25,681 nt of DNA, from assembly GCA_946480295.1 (NCBI GenBank), contig CAMLIT010000060.1:1-25681 (forward strand), written 5' to 3'. Under the pieces are notes generated by a model that ran no database searches, had not been told where the DNA came from, and saw nothing but the letters and a program-made list of their open reading frames with translations. A program made the translations under genes and the position numbers. Source of the DNA: an uncultured Gemmatimonadota bacterium (GTDB lineage: Bacteria > Gemmatimonadota > Gemmatimonadetes > Gemmatimonadales > Gemmatimonadaceae). This document shows, piece by piece, positions 1 through 8,669 of this stretch. Each line of letters opens with the position of its first letter. The first letter of the stretch is position 1.

Positions 1-1117
1 GCAGGTCGGAGATGCGCGAGTTCGTGCAGCTCCCGAGGAAGACGACGTCCACCGGCGTGCCGAGGAGCTGCTGGCCGGCCTCGAGACCCATGTAGCGGAG
101 CGCCTTGCGGGCGTTCTCGCGGTCGCTCGCGCTCGTCAGGCGGTCGGGATCGGGGACGCGCTCGGTGATCTGCATCCCCATCCCCGGGTTGGTGCCGTAG
201 GTGATCATCGGCGCGAGCGCGCTCGCGCCGATGCGGATGCTGGCGTCGAAGCGGGCGCCGTCGTCGGTGCGGAGGGCGCGCCAGCTCTCGACGGCGTCAT
301 CCCACTCGGCGCCGCTCGGCGCGTACTGCCGGCCGGCGAGGTACTCGAAGGTCGTGTCGTCGGGCGCGATCATGCCGGCGCGCGCCCCCGCCTCAATGGA
401 CATGTTGCACACGGTCATGCGCTCCTCCATCGAGAGCCGCTCGATCGCCTCGCCGCGGTACTCGATGACGTGCCCCGTGCCGCCGCCCACGCCGAGCCGC
501 GCGATGATGGCGAGGATGATGTCCTTCGCGCTCACCCCCGGCGCGAGGCGCCCGTCCACGCGCACCTCGAGCGTCTTCGGCCGGTTCTGCGCGAGGCACT
601 GCGTGGCGAGCACGTGCGCGACCTGCGACGTGCCGATGCCGAACGCCAGCGCGCCGAACGCGCCGTGGGTGCTCGTGTGGCTGTCGCCGCAGACGACGGT
701 CATCCCCGGCTGGGTGAGGCCGAGCTCGGGGCCGATGACGTGCACGATGCCGCGCCGGTCGTCGCCGAGCGCGAAGAGCGGGATGCCGAACTCGTTGCAG
801 TTGTCGGCGAGCCGTTCGAGCTGGGCGCGCGCCTGGGTGTCGAGGACGCTCAGCATCCCGGTGCGCGCGTCGCCGGCGCCGAGCGGCTGGGTGGGCGTGG
901 AATGGTCCATCGTCGCCACGGTGCTGGCCGGCCGGCGCACGCGGAGGCCGCGGCGGCGCAGCTCGGCGAACGCCTGCGCCGAGGTGACCTCGTGGACGAG
1001 GTGCAGATCGATGTACAGGACCGTCGGCGTGGAGGGGCTCGAAGCGCGGACGACGTGGTTGGTCCAGACCTTCTCGAAGAGCGTGGTCGGCGTCGTCGGC
1101 GAGGCCGGCGCGGTCAT
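1..1117 (-). CDS. leuC: 3-isopropylmalate dehydratase large subunit, 3' end beyond window
   Basis: LeuC with LeuD isomerises 2-isopropylmalate to 3-isopropylmalate in cytoplasmic leucine synthesis, using a [4Fe-4S] cluster. About 372 residues are visible of a family length near 465. The start ATG (1117-1115) overlaps the leuA stop as ATGA. Family motifs are clear: N-terminal [12 protein letters not shown], the active-site loop [20 protein letters not shown], and near the window edge [10 protein letters not shown], which carries the first cluster cysteine. The other two cluster cysteines would lie off the window to the left. The four-base overlap implies translational coupling to leuA and co-transcription from the leader-controlled promoter near 3200. 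leuD and leuB probably follow outside the window; that is inference. Confidence 0.96.
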   Translation of the reverse strand, partial: MTAPASPTTPTTLFEKVWTNHVVRASSPSTPTVLYIDLHLVHEVTSAQAFAELRRRGLRVRRPASTVATMDHSTPTQPLGAGDARTGMLSVLDTQARAQLERLADNCNEFGIPLFALGDDRRGIVHVIGPELGLTQPGMTVVCGDSHTSTHGAFGALAFGIGTSQVAHVLATQCLAQNRPKTLEVRVDGRLAPGVSAKDIILAIIARLGVGGGTGHVIEYRGEAIERLSMEERMTVCNMSIEAGARAGMIAPDDTTFEYLAGRQYAPSGAEWDDAVESWRALRTDDGARFDASIRIGASALAPMITYGTNPGMGMQITERVPDPDRLTSASDRENARKALRYMGLEAGQQLLGTPVDVVFLGSCTNSRISDL

Positions 1118-2739
1118 GCGACCTCCGCGGCGACCGCCGCCGGCTCGGGGAGCGCGGCGCGCTCGCGGCCGCGTGACTCGAACAGGTGGTTCACCGCGTC
1201 GAGGTATGCCTCGGCGGAGGCGGCGACGATGTCCGTGTGCGCGCCGTGTCCGACGAAGCGCTTGCCCGTGTAGAAGTCCATGATCCGAACCGTCACCTCT
1301 CCTGTGGCGCCGAGCCCCTCGGTCACGGCGCGTACGGTGAATTCACTGAGTTGGCCGACGTCGCCGACGACGGCGTTGACCGCGCTGCACACGGCGTCCA
1401 CCGGACCGGTGCCGGTCGCGGACGCCGTCCGCACCTCGCCGTCCGGGGTGCGCACGCGCACCGTGGCCGTGGGGATGATCGCGTGCGTGCCGGACGCGAC
1501 CTGGACCTGCACCAGCTCGTAGGCGTGCGGTGGCCGCTCCTGCTCGCCCGTGACGAGGGCGACGAGGTCGCGGTCGTCCATCACCTTCTTGCGATCGGCG
1601 AGCTCCTTGAAGCGCTGGAAGACGCCGTGGAAGTGCTCGTCGTCCAGCTCGAAGCCGAGGTCGCGCAGGCGCGAGCGCACGGCGGCGCGCCCCGAGTGCT
1701 TCCCGAGCACGAGCGCGCTGCCATCGGCCCCGACGGTCTCGGGCGACATGATCTCGTACGTCTGGCGGTGCTTCAGGACCCCGTCCTGGTGGATCCCCGA
1801 TTCGTGCGCGAAGGCGTTGGCACCGACGATCGCCTTGTTCGGCGGCATGTACACGCCGGTCGACTCGGAGACGACCTTCGAGGCGCGCGAGAGCTGCGTC
1901 GTCTCGATCCCGGTGAAGGCGCCGAAGCGCTCGCCGCGCGTGTGCAGCGCCATCACGATCTCCTCGAGCGAGGCATTGCCCGCGCGCTCGCCGATGCCGT
2001 TGACGGTGCACTCGACCTGGCGTGCCCCGGCCTGCACGGCGGAGAGGGAGTTGGCGACGGCGAGCCCGAGGTCGTCGTGGCAGTGCGCCGAGACGACGAC
2101 GCCCGGCGTCTCCGCGGCGAGGGCGCAGACGCGCCCGATCAGCTCCGCGTACTCGTCAGGCGTCGCGTAGCCCACCGTGTCCGGGATGTTGAGCGTCGTC
2201 GCGCCGGCACGGATCGCCGTGCGCATGACCTCGAGCAGGAACGCCGGGTCCGAGCGCGACGCATCCTCCGCCGAGAACTCGACGTCGTCCACGAGGGAGC
2301 GGGCGTAGGCGACCCCCTCGGCGACGCGGGCGAGCACCTGCTCGCGGCTGAGCCGCAGCTTGTACTCGAGGTGGATGTCGGAGGTGGCGAGGAAGGTGTG
2401 GATCCGCCGCTTCGCCGCCGGCCCGATCGCGCTGGCGCACGCGTCGATGTCGCCGCGCGTGGCGCGGGCGAGTCCGCAGATCACCGGGCCGTCGGCGGTG
2501 CCGATCGTGCGGGCGATCTCCTGCACCGCGTCGTGCTCGCCCTCGGAGGCGGCGGGAAAGCCGGCCTCGATGACGTCGACGCCGAGGCGCGCGAGCTGGG
2601 TGGCCACGGCGAGCTTCTCCCGGAGCGACATCGTGCACCCCGGGGCCTGTTCGCCGTCGCGGAGGGTCGTGTCGAAGATCCGTACGCGCTGCGGCGCCGA
2701 CGTGGCGCCGCTAATCGCGCCTGGTTCCGTGCCCGGCAT
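1114..2739 (-). CDS. leuA: 2-isopropylmalate synthase
   Basis: Condenses acetyl-CoA with 2-oxoisovalerate, the first committed step of leucine synthesis. 541 residues, usual for the long LeuA form. The N-terminal HMGL-like TIM barrel carries [10 protein letters not shown] at residues 22-31 and the metal-binding HCHDD motif (His219, His221), followed by [13 protein letters not shown] and [12 protein letters not shown]. The C-terminal part ([16 protein letters not shown] region) corresponds to the LeuA allosteric domain that binds leucine in the family, so feedback inhibition is likely. The chosen ATG (2739) overlaps the stop of a small upstream ORF as TGATG, and the leuA stop overlaps leuC as ATGA. 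A leucine-codon leader peptide and terminator lie upstream (3017-3202). The last ~20 residues are Ala/Glu-rich and not conserved-looking. Confidence 0.97.
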   Translation of the reverse strand: MPGTEPGAISGATSAPQRVRIFDTTLRDGEQAPGCTMSLREKLAVATQLARLGVDVIEAGFPAASEGEHDAVQEIARTIGTADGPVICGLARATRGDIDACASAIGPAAKRRIHTFLATSDIHLEYKLRLSREQVLARVAEGVAYARSLVDDVEFSAEDASRSDPAFLLEVMRTAIRAGATTLNIPDTVGYATPDEYAELIGRVCALAAETPGVVVSAHCHDDLGLAVANSLSAVQAGARQVECTVNGIGERAGNASLEEIVMALHTRGERFGAFTGIETTQLSRASKVVSESTGVYMPPNKAIVGANAFAHESGIHQDGVLKHRQTYEIMSPETVGADGSALVLGKHSGRAAVRSRLRDLGFELDDEHFHGVFQRFKELADRKKVMDDRDLVALVTGEQERPPHAYELVQVQVASGTHAIIPTATVRVRTPDGEVRTASATGTGPVDAVCSAVNAVVGDVGQLSEFTVRAVTEGLGATGEVTVRIMDFYTGKRFVGHGAHTDIVAASAEAYLDAVNHLFESRGRERAALPEPAAVAAEVA

Positions 2740-3017
2740 CAGTTGTGACCGTCCGCCTGCGAGACCGCCGTCTCCGACACCGGGAACGGTGCGGGCGTGA
2801 AGGGCACTCGCGTCGAGCGCCGCTCACCCGAGCCCATCGGCCCGGTCGTGCCGCTCTCGCCGGGAGTACGCGGGGGACGGTGATCTTCGTTCCAGCGGTC
2901 GGGGAAATGCTGCGGAGTCATGGGAACGCCGTTGACGGTGAAGGGAAACGAGGTGCGACTGGCGAGTCGCGTTCGTGCCGCGGCGCCTGGCTCCTCCCGG
3001 CGAGAGTGGTCCGCCAA
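2739..3017 (-). CDS. small ORF between leu attenuator and leuA, unknown function
   Basis: Not recognised. An open frame runs from a TTG at 3017 (92 residues) or an ATG at 2921 (60 residues) and stops in a TGATG overlap with the leuA start. Third positions are roughly 80% G/C by eye, as in a real gene here. The product would be hydrophilic, rich in Pro, Arg, Thr and Ser, with no signal peptide or membrane segment. For the TTG start, a GGGAGGGG Shine-Dalgarno-like block lies ten bases upstream but inside the 3' arm of the terminator hairpin; the ATG start has no clear ribosome site. It may be a conserved small protein or only a device coupling leader RNA structure to leuA translation. It could also be untranslated leader that is open by chance. 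Confidence 0.4.
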   Translation of the reverse strand: MADHSRREEPGAAARTRLASRTSFPFTVNGVPMTPQHFPDRWNEDHRPPRTPGESGTTGPMGSGERRSTRVPFTPAPFPVSETAVSQADGHN

Positions 3018-3055
3018 ACGAAAGCGGCCCCTCCCATCGCCATGGGAGGGGCCGC
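3017..3055 (-). terminator. leu operon attenuator terminator
   Basis: A perfect 14-bp stem (3024-3037 with 3042-3055) closes a four-base loop; read on the minus strand it is followed by TTTCGTTT. The plus-strand side has no T tract, so it works towards leuA. It lies 20 nt after the stop of the Leu-rich leader peptide and upstream of all operon genes. Segment CCTCCCA in its 5' arm (3049-3043) can instead pair with TGGGAGG in the leader coding region (3093-3087), giving an alternative antiterminator. Confidence 0.8.
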
Positions 3056-3074
3056 GTGCCGCACGTTCGCGGCG

Positions 3075-3167
3075 CTACTCGGGTCGCCTCCCAGCGCGCA
3101 TAAGCTCCCGGCCGCCAATAATGAGGCCGAGAGCGCTGCTAAGGAGGAGAAGGCTGCCGCGATTCAT
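3075..3167 (-). CDS. Leu-rich leader peptide of the leu operon (attenuator)
   Basis: A 30-codon ORF, ATG at 3167 and TAG at 3077-3075. Residues 5-17 read SLLLLSSALGLII: four consecutive Leu codons (CTT CTC CTC CTT), then two more Leu and two Ile codons, with a seventh Leu at codon 22. The ORF sits between a strong promoter and an intrinsic terminator ahead of leuA. That is the established layout of ribosome-mediated attenuation: ribosomes stalled at Leu codons under leucine shortage change downstream RNA folding. The Leu-codon run contains CCTCC (3147-3143), able to pair with GGAGG (3091-3087), and that second segment can alternatively pair with the terminator arm. The start lies 7 nt after the -10 box, so the mRNA should be leaderless or nearly so. 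An in-frame extension to 3287 is rejected because it crosses the promoter. Confidence 0.78.
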   Translation of the reverse strand: MNRGSLLLLSSALGLIIGGRELMRAGRRPE

Positions 3168-3174
3168 TGCTCCC

Positions 3175-3202
3175 ATACTACGCGCGGTTCCGTCCATGTC
3201 AA
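3175..3202 (-). promoter_or_regulatory. sigma70-type promoter of the leu operon
   Basis: Read on the minus strand: TTGACA (3202-3197), 16-nt spacer, TAGTAT (3180-3175). The predicted transcription start is about 3168, one base before the leader-peptide ATG. The -35 box is a perfect consensus match. The promoter lies in the 122-bp divergent region shared with the cysteine synthase gene. Confidence 0.72.
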
Positions 3203-3289
3203 GAGTCCCGGCCACTCGCGATGCGCACCGGCTATCCTTCACGGCGAACTCCGAGAGCACGCGACGCGAACGAACCACGCACGGCACGC

Positions 3290-4228
3290 ATGACGACGCA
3301 ACGACGGGTGGATACCGCCATCGGGGGGACGCCGGTGGTGCGGCTCGAGCGGGTGGTGGAGCCCGGCATGGCCGAGGTCTGGGTCAAGCTCGAGGGGATG
3401 AATCCCGGCGGCTCCATCAAGGATCGCACGGCGCTCGGCATGGTCCTCGACGCCGAGGCGCGCGGCGTGCTCCGGCCCGGCCAGACGATCGTCGAGCCCA
3501 CGTCGGGCAACACGGGCATCGGCCTCGCGCAGGTGGCCGCCGCCCGCGGCTATCCCCTCATCCTCTGCCTGCCGGCGCAGATGAGCGAGGAGCGCAAGCG
3601 GACGCTCACCGCGTACGGCGCCCAGCTCGTCCTCACCGATCCCGAGCGGCGGATGCTCGCCGCGATCGAGGAGGCGGAGCGCATCCGCGACGAGCGTGGG
3701 GCGTGGATGCCAAACCAGTTCGCGAACCCCGCCAACCCGCGCATCCACTACGAGACGACCGGCCCCGAGCTGTGGCGGCAGATGGACGGCCGGCTCGATG
3801 CCTTCGTGTACGGCAGCGGGACGGGGGGCACGATCACCGGGGTCGGCCGCTTCCTCAAGGAGCGGTCGCCGGCGACGCTCGTCGTGGCGGTGGAGCCCGC
3901 GCGCTCGGCGGTGCTCAACGGCGGCGAGCGCGGCCAGCACCAGTTCCAGGGGATGGGCCCGGGGTTCATTCCGGAGAACCTCGACCGCGCGCTCCTCGAC
4001 CGCGTGGTCGACGTCTGGGAGGAGGACGCCTTTCCCCTCGCTCGGCGGCTGGCGCGCGAGGAGGGGATCTTCGTCGGGATGTCGAGCGGCGCGATCGCCT
4101 GGGCGGCGCTCCAGGTGGCGCGCGAACTGGGGCCGGGGCGGCGGGTGGCGATGATCGCGCCGGATTCCGGGGCGCGGTATCTGTCCACGGCGCTCTTCGC
4201 CTCGGACGCGTCGCCGGAGCTGCCGTAG
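3290..4228 (+). CDS. cysK: cysteine synthase (O-acetylserine sulfhydrylase family)
   Basis: PLP enzyme that makes L-cysteine from O-acetylserine and sulfide in the cytoplasm. 312 residues, typical length. Visible motifs are GGSIKDR with the PLP lysine Lys44, the substrate/PLP loop EPTSGNTG at residues 69-76, the phosphate-binding GSGTGGTITG in the middle, and GMSSGA plus APDSGARYLS near the C terminus. A frame open upstream to 3167 is rejected because it would cross the divergent leu promoter and its extra residues do not resemble the family; ATG 3290 places the conserved IGGTPVVRL block near the N terminus as usual. CysK and CysM cannot be separated by eye, so the symbol is tentative. It is divergent from the leu operon and followed 32 nt later by an L,D-transpeptidase gene. 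Confidence 0.9.
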   Translation: MTTQRRVDTAIGGTPVVRLERVVEPGMAEVWVKLEGMNPGGSIKDRTALGMVLDAEARGVLRPGQTIVEPTSGNTGIGLAQVAAARGYPLILCLPAQMSEERKRTLTAYGAQLVLTDPERRMLAAIEEAERIRDERGAWMPNQFANPANPRIHYETTGPELWRQMDGRLDAFVYGSGTGGTITGVGRFLKERSPATLVVAVEPARSAVLNGGERGQHQFQGMGPGFIPENLDRALLDRVVDVWEEDAFPLARRLAREEGIFVGMSSGAIAWAALQVARELGPGRRVAMIAPDSGARYLSTALFASDASPELP

Positions 4229-4260
4229 CGCGGCGGCGCGACGCGCGCCATCGTTCCCGC

Positions 4261-5079
4261 ATGAAGTCCTCCCGCTCTCCGCGTCCGCGCCCGGGCGCGC
4301 GCCGACGCCGCCATCCCTCGCCGCTCGCCCTCGCGACCGTGCTGACGCTCGCGCTGTCCGGCGCCGCGGCCGCGCAACGAGCTCCCCGCATGAAGGTGCC
4401 GCCCCTCCTCGCCCGCGCGACGCAGCTCCTGCTGGTGACGACGCCCGGCTGGGATTCCACCGCCGGCCAGCTCCGGCGCTATACGCGCGCGCGCCCGGGC
4501 GCGCGCTGGCACGCCGTGGGCGACGCGGTGCCGGTGGTCCTCGGCCGGACGGGGCTCGCGTTAGGCACCGGCTTCGACGCCCTCGCGCCCGGCGCCCCCC
4601 GCAAGCACGAGGGCGACGGCCGCTCCCCGGCCGGCGTCTTCCCGCTCACCCGCGTGTTCGGCTTCGCCCCGAGCGACTCGATGGCCTGGGTGCGCATGCC
4701 CTACACCCAGCTCACCGCCGGCACCGACTGCGTCGACGACACGACGTCGGCGCACTACAACGCCGTCGTCGACCGGAGCGCCGTGCCGCGCGTGGACTGG
4801 GCGAGCGCGGAGCACATGCGCACGGTGGCGCCGTACCGGATCGGGGTGGTGGTGGGGTACAACGCCGGGGCGACGCGCGTGCCGGGCCGCGGCTCGTGCA
4901 TCTTCCTCCACATCTGGGGCGGCCCCGGCTCGACGACCGCCGGCTGCACGGCGTTCGACGCCGGCGAGCTGGCGCGGGTGATCGCGTGGCTCGACCCGAA
5001 GGCGCGGCCGGTGCTGGTGCAGGTGCCGGCGGGGGTGTACGGGCGGGTGAGAGGGGGGTGGGGGCTGCCGGGCGTGTAG
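4261..5079 (+). CDS. secreted L,D-transpeptidase (YkuD-like catalytic domain)
   Basis: 272 residues. A basic N terminus and hydrophobic segment ending SGAAAAQRA (about residue 40) form a Sec signal peptide, so it is exported. The C-terminal half resembles the bacterial YkuD/ErfK family that crosslinks peptidoglycan stem peptides or attaches proteins to them: GRSPAGVFPLTRVFGF, then FLHIWGG followed by STTAGCTAFD, which supplies the catalytic His and Cys of the H...S-T-x-G-C signature. Lipoprotein or LysM domains are absent. ATG 4261 starts 32 nt after the cysteine synthase stop, so the two could share a transcript, although no functional link is known. The exact reaction (3-3 crosslinking or another transfer) cannot be read from sequence. 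Confidence 0.88.
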   Translation: MKSSRSPRPRPGARRRRHPSPLALATVLTLALSGAAAAQRAPRMKVPPLLARATQLLLVTTPGWDSTAGQLRRYTRARPGARWHAVGDAVPVVLGRTGLALGTGFDALAPGAPRKHEGDGRSPAGVFPLTRVFGFAPSDSMAWVRMPYTQLTAGTDCVDDTTSAHYNAVVDRSAVPRVDWASAEHMRTVAPYRIGVVVGYNAGATRVPGRGSCIFLHIWGGPGSTTAGCTAFDAGELARVIAWLDPKARPVLVQVPAGVYGRVRGGWGLPGV

Positions 5080-5106
5080 CGGGTACGGCATCGCGGAACA
5101 GCGTGA

Positions 5107-5198
5107 TTGGTCGTTTGTCATCGGTAACTGGCAAGCCGCTCGTGAGGTCACCGGTGGCCGTCGGAGCGGCCTGCCAAGAACGAATGACCAACGACCAA
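5107..5198. repeat. 92-nt near-palindrome in intergenic DNA
   Basis: Two 46-nt arms (5107-5152 and the reverse complement of 5153-5198) align without gaps at 34 of 46 positions by hand count. The outer ends match best (TTGGTCGTT against TTGGTCGTT), and the arms meet at ACCGGT. As RNA it would form a long imperfect hairpin. It follows the L,D-transpeptidase gene by 27 nt and is followed almost directly by heptamer repeats. There is no T tract, so it is not a simple terminator. It resembles a REP- or MITE-like repeat; copies elsewhere cannot be checked here. Confidence 0.6.
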
Positions 5199-5210
5199 CG
5201 ACGTCGTTCC

Positions 5211-5245
5211 GCCTCCCGCCTCCCGCCTCCCTCCTCCCCCCTCCC
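5211..5245. repeat. heptanucleotide tandem array (GCCTCCC)
   Basis: Five consecutive heptamers: GCCTCCC three times, then TCCTCCC and CCCTCCC. On the minus strand the unit is GGGAGGC, identical to the unit in the ligD tail array at 18357-18405. It lies between the near-palindrome and the promoter region of the Asp-box gene. Confidence 0.8.
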
Positions 5246-5276
5246 GCAGCCTAGCGCCCCGCCCCGTCCAACTGTA

Positions 5277-5282
5277 TACAAT
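5277..5282 (+). promoter_or_regulatory. possible -10 box for the Asp-box protein gene
   Basis: TACAAT within an A/T-rich patch (TGTATACAATAT) stands out from very GC-rich surroundings, 42 nt before the start codon. No convincing -35 box is seen at the expected distance (5254-5259 reads gcgccc), so this is a weak call. Confidence 0.35.
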
Positions 5283-5324
5283 ATCCCCGGCAACCCTCCC
5301 CACCTGACCCCCTCCGAGGCCTCG

Positions 5325-8300
5325 ATGGCTCACCCGTCCCGCCGCACGCTCCCGCTCCTCGCCGCCCTCGGCGCGCTCGTCGTCGTCCCCGCCGCGCGCG
5401 CCCAGCGCGCGGGCGCCGACACCGCGCGCCCCATCCCGGCCGATTCCCTCCACTTCCAGCTCCTCGGCCCCGCCACCGGCGGCCGCATCGCCGCGATCGT
5501 CGGCGTGCCCGGCGACCCGAAGGTCTGGTACGTCGGCAACGCCTCCGGCGGCGTGTGGAAGTCGGTCGACAGCGGCAGCACCTTCTTCCCCGTCTTCGAC
5601 CGGGAGCCCGTCCAGGCCATCGGCGCCCTCGCCGTCGCGCCCACGAAGCCGAACGTCGTCTGGGCCGGCACCGGCGAGGCGTGGGCCATTCGCGACGCCG
5701 ACGTCATGGGCGACGGCATCTACAAGTCCGTCGACGCGGGGAAGACGTGGACCAACATGGGGCTGCGCGAGACCGGCCGCATCGGCCGCATCATCGTGCA
5801 CCCGACCAACCCCGACATCGTCTACGTCTGCGCCCTCGGCCGCACGACGGGGCCGCAGCAGGAGCGCGGCGTGTACAAGACGACCGACGGCGGGAAGACG
5901 TGGACGCGCGTGCTGTTCGTCGACGAGAACACCGGCTGCTCCGGGCTGACCCTCGACGCGCACCACCCCGACGTGCTCTTCGCCGGGATGTGGCAGGTCG
6001 AGATGCACACGTGGGCGATGTTCAGCGGCGGCCCGTCGAGCGGCATCTACGTCACGCGCGACGGCGGACGCACCTGGTCCCACCTCACGGGGCACGGCCT
6101 CCCGCAGTCGCCGGTCGGCAAGATCGACGTCGCCATCGCCCCCTCGCGCTCGAGCCGCGTCTACGCGCTCGTGCAGACGACGAACCAGGGATCCCTCTGG
6201 CGCTCCGACGATGGCGGCCGGAGCTGGCACGACGTGAACTGGGGGCGCGCCCTGATCGGCCGCGCCGGCTACTACATCCGCCTCGCGGTCTCGCCGGGTG
6301 ACGCGAACGAGGTCCTCGTCGCCAACAGCTCCTTCTTCAAGTCCACGGACGGCGGGAAGACCTTCCAGGAGATGCGCTGGGGCGGCGACAACCACGACAT
6401 CTGGTACGACCCGAAGAACCCGAACCGCTTCGGGCTGACGTTCGACGCCGGCGCGCAGGTCACGACGACGCACGGGAAGACCTGGACGCGGATCGCGCTG
6501 CCTAACGGGCAGATGTACCACGTCGCGGTCGACGACCAGGTGCCGTACTGGATCTACACGAACCGGCAGGACGACGGCACGATGCGCGGGCCGTCGACGA
6601 CGCGGGACCGCTTCTTCCGCCGCCCCCCGCGGCCGGCGCCCCCGCAGGGCCGAGGATCGAAGGTCGAGGGCCGAGGGGCGGGAAGAGGGACACGGGACGC
6701 GCGGCGCGCCGCCGCGGACAGCGGACGGCAGACGGCGGAGAATATTCGGAGTCGTCCCTCGTCCGACTCCACCCCCCGCTTCCTCCCCCCCGACGACTCC
6801 CAGTGGGAGCACCGCCTCGGCGGCTGCGAGTCCGGGTTCACCCTCCCGGCCCCCGGCAACCCCGACATCGTGTGGGCGAGCTGCTACGGGAACGAGGTCA
6901 CGCGCTGGGACGCGAAGACGAAGACCGCGCGCTCGGTCAGCCCGTGGATCCACACCCTCGACGCCGCGCCGAACGACACGAAGTACCGCTGCCACTGGAC
7001 GCCGCCCCTCGCCACCGATCCCTTCGATCACGAGACGGTCTACTACGGCTGCCAGGTGATCTTCAAGACGTCGAACGAGGGGCAGACCTGGTCCGTCATC
7101 AGCCCCGACCTGTCGACGCGCGACAGCTCGCGCATCGTCTCGTCGGGCGGCCTGGTCGGCGACAACCTCGGCCAGTTCTATGGCGAGGTGGTGTTCGCGA
7201 TCGCGCCGTCGGAGATCCAGCGCGGCCTCATCTGGGCGGGGACCAACGATGGGAAGCTCTGGTACACTCCCGACGGCGGCGCGCACTGGAACGACGTCAC
7301 GAAGAACATGACCGGGCTCCCGGCGTGGGGCACGATCCGCAAGATCGAGCCGTCGCACTTCGACCCGGCCACGGCGTACGTCGCCATCGACTTCCACATG
7401 ATGGACGACCGCCGGCCCTACATCTACAAGACCACGGACTTCGGGAAGACGTGGACGAACATCACCGGCGACCTGCCGGCCACGGGCCCGCTCGACTACG
7501 TGATGGCGGTGACGGAGAACCCCAACCGGAAGGGAATGCTCTTCGCCGGCACCGGCCACGGCTTCTTCTACACCCTGGATGACGGCGCGCACTGGACGCA
7601 GTTCGACGCGGGGCTGCCCGCGGCGCCGGTGACGTGGATCGTCGTCCCGAAGCGGTGGCACGACGTCGTCGTCTCCACCTATGGCCGCGGCATCTTCGTC
7701 CTGCGCGACATCACGCCCCTTGAGCAGCTCGGCCGCGTCGCGACGAGCGACTCCGTGCGGCTGTTCGCGCCGCATCCGGGCTATCGTGAGGCGCGCAGCG
7801 GCCACGCGGATCTCACCTTCCGCCTCGCCGACGCGAGCCCGAAGCCGGCGACGCTCCAGATCCTCGACAGCACCGGCGCCGCGATCCGTACGCTGCACGT
7901 CCACACGCGCGCCGGCTACAATCGCGTCGCGTGGGACCTGCACTACGAGCCGCCGGAGCAGGTCGCGCTGCGCACCGTGGCGCCGGACAACCCGAACATC
8001 TGGGACGACCCGCGCTTCAAGGGGAAGCAGACGCGCCCGATCACCCACTGGGGGATCGAGGGACCGGAGACGACGGGGCCGATCGCCGTGCCCGGGCGCT
8101 ACGCCGTGCGCCTGGCGGTGGACGGCCGCACCGAGACGCAGCCCTTCCAGGTGCTGAAGGACAGGCGGATCGAGTCCCCCGAGGCCGATCTCGTCGCGTC
8201 CACGCGGGCGCAGATCCGCATCCGCGACGACATGGACACCACGGTGGCCATGATCAACAGGCTCGAGGTGATGCGGAAGCAGATCGAGGACCAGCGCAAG

Positions 8301-8669
8301 GCGAACGCCGGGAAGTCCGACGTCCTCGCCGCGCTCGATGACCTCGACCACAAGATGCTCGGCGTGGAGCACCAGCTGGTGACGCGGTCCGACCTGGAGA
8401 GCGACGACAAGTACTACGTCGAGGCGTACGGCGTGTACCTGAACCTCATCTGGCTCAACGCCGAGGTGGGGACCGGCGGCGGCGACGTCGCCGGCGGGGC
8501 GGACTACCGCCCCACCGACGCGTCGCTCGCGGTGCTCGACGGGATCGAGAAGGACCTCGGTGCGGCGAAGCAGGCGTACGCGAAGCTCGTCACCGAGGAC
8601 CTTCCCGCCTTCAACCGGCTGATGGCGGGCCGGGTCGCGACGATCGCCCTCAGCGGGGAGACCCGCTGA
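5325..8669 (+). CDS. secreted Asp-box (BNR/sortilin-like) beta-propeller protein
   Basis: 1,114 residues. The Sec signal peptide ends at about ARA-QRA (residue 22). Many Asp-box repeats follow: [56 protein letters not shown] and LDDGAHW, about ten or eleven in all, spread over residues 75-780. They build propellers like those of sialidases and VPS10/sortilin ectodomains; such proteins are often annotated glycosyl hydrolase, but no catalytic residues can be assigned. Around residues 835-870 ([21 protein letters not shown]...WDLHY) it resembles an FlgD-type Ig-like domain, and the last ~150 residues look helical. Residues ~440-485 are a low-complexity Arg/Gly/Ser segment encoded by heptamer repeats (6647-6741), which looks like an in-frame insertion. 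It converges with and overlaps the S9 peptidase gene by 20 nt. Confidence 0.9.
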   Translation: MAHPSRRTLPLLAALGALVVVPAARAQRAGADTARPIPADSLHFQLLGPATGGRIAAIVGVPGDPKVWYVGNASGGVWKSVDSGSTFFPVFDREPVQAIGALAVAPTKPNVVWAGTGEAWAIRDADVMGDGIYKSVDAGKTWTNMGLRETGRIGRIIVHPTNPDIVYVCALGRTTGPQQERGVYKTTDGGKTWTRVLFVDENTGCSGLTLDAHHPDVLFAGMWQVEMHTWAMFSGGPSSGIYVTRDGGRTWSHLTGHGLPQSPVGKIDVAIAPSRSSRVYALVQTTNQGSLWRSDDGGRSWHDVNWGRALIGRAGYYIRLAVSPGDANEVLVANSSFFKSTDGGKTFQEMRWGGDNHDIWYDPKNPNRFGLTFDAGAQVTTTHGKTWTRIALPNGQMYHVAVDDQVPYWIYTNRQDDGTMRGPSTTRDRFFRRPPRPAPPQGRGSKVEGRGAGRGTRDARRAAADSGRQTAENIRSRPSSDSTPRFLPPDDSQWEHRLGGCESGFTLPAPGNPDIVWASCYGNEVTRWDAKTKTARSVSPWIHTLDAAPNDTKYRCHWTPPLATDPFDHETVYYGCQVIFKTSNEGQTWSVISPDLSTRDSSRIVSSGGLVGDNLGQFYGEVVFAIAPSEIQRGLIWAGTNDGKLWYTPDGGAHWNDVTKNMTGLPAWGTIRKIEPSHFDPATAYVAIDFHMMDDRRPYIYKTTDFGKTWTNITGDLPATGPLDYVMAVTENPNRKGMLFAGTGHGFFYTLDDGAHWTQFDAGLPAAPVTWIVVPKRWHDVVVSTYGRGIFVLRDITPLEQLGRVATSDSVRLFAPHPGYREARSGHADLTFRLADASPKPATLQILDSTGAAIRTLHVHTRAGYNRVAWDLHYEPPEQVALRTVAPDNPNIWDDPRFKGKQTRPITHWGIEGPETTGPIAVPGRYAVRLAVDGRTETQPFQVLKDRRIESPEADLVASTRAQIRIRDDMDTTVAMINRLEVMRKQIEDQRKANAGKSDVLAALDDLDHKMLGVEHQLVTRSDLESDDKYYVEAYGVYLNLIWLNAEVGTGGGDVAGGADYRPTDASLAVLDGIEKDLGAAKQAYAKLVTEDLPAFNRLMAGRVATIALSGETR
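6647..6741. repeat. heptamer repeat block inside the Asp-box gene
   Basis: Four GGGTCGA-type heptamers (GGGCCGA, GGATCGA, AGGTCGA, GGGCCGA; 6647-6674), a spacer containing GAGGGACAC, then four GCGGACG-type heptamers (GCGGACA, GCGGACG, GCAGACG, GCGGAGA; 6714-6741). The reading frame stays open. The same GGGTCGA unit forms the array at 25627-25681, and GAGGGACAC recurs after ligD near 18414. Confidence 0.7.

Noticed and set aside
1186..2748. Plus-strand open frame of 520 codons across leuA
   Set aside because: Antisense to a clear leuA with full motifs; the composition is that of a shadow frame.
3075..3287. Longer 70-residue version of the Leu leader ORF
   Set aside because: The upstream part lies across the -35/-10 promoter, so it would not be transcribed from it.
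3167..4228. 353-residue version of cysteine synthase
   Set aside because: The added N terminus crosses the divergent leu promoter and does not resemble the enzyme family.
5148..8372. Minus-strand open frame of 1,074 codons
   Set aside because: It is the antisense shadow of the Asp-box gene; high third-position GC suppresses stops on the opposite strand, and its Arg/Ala/Val-rich translation resembles no family.
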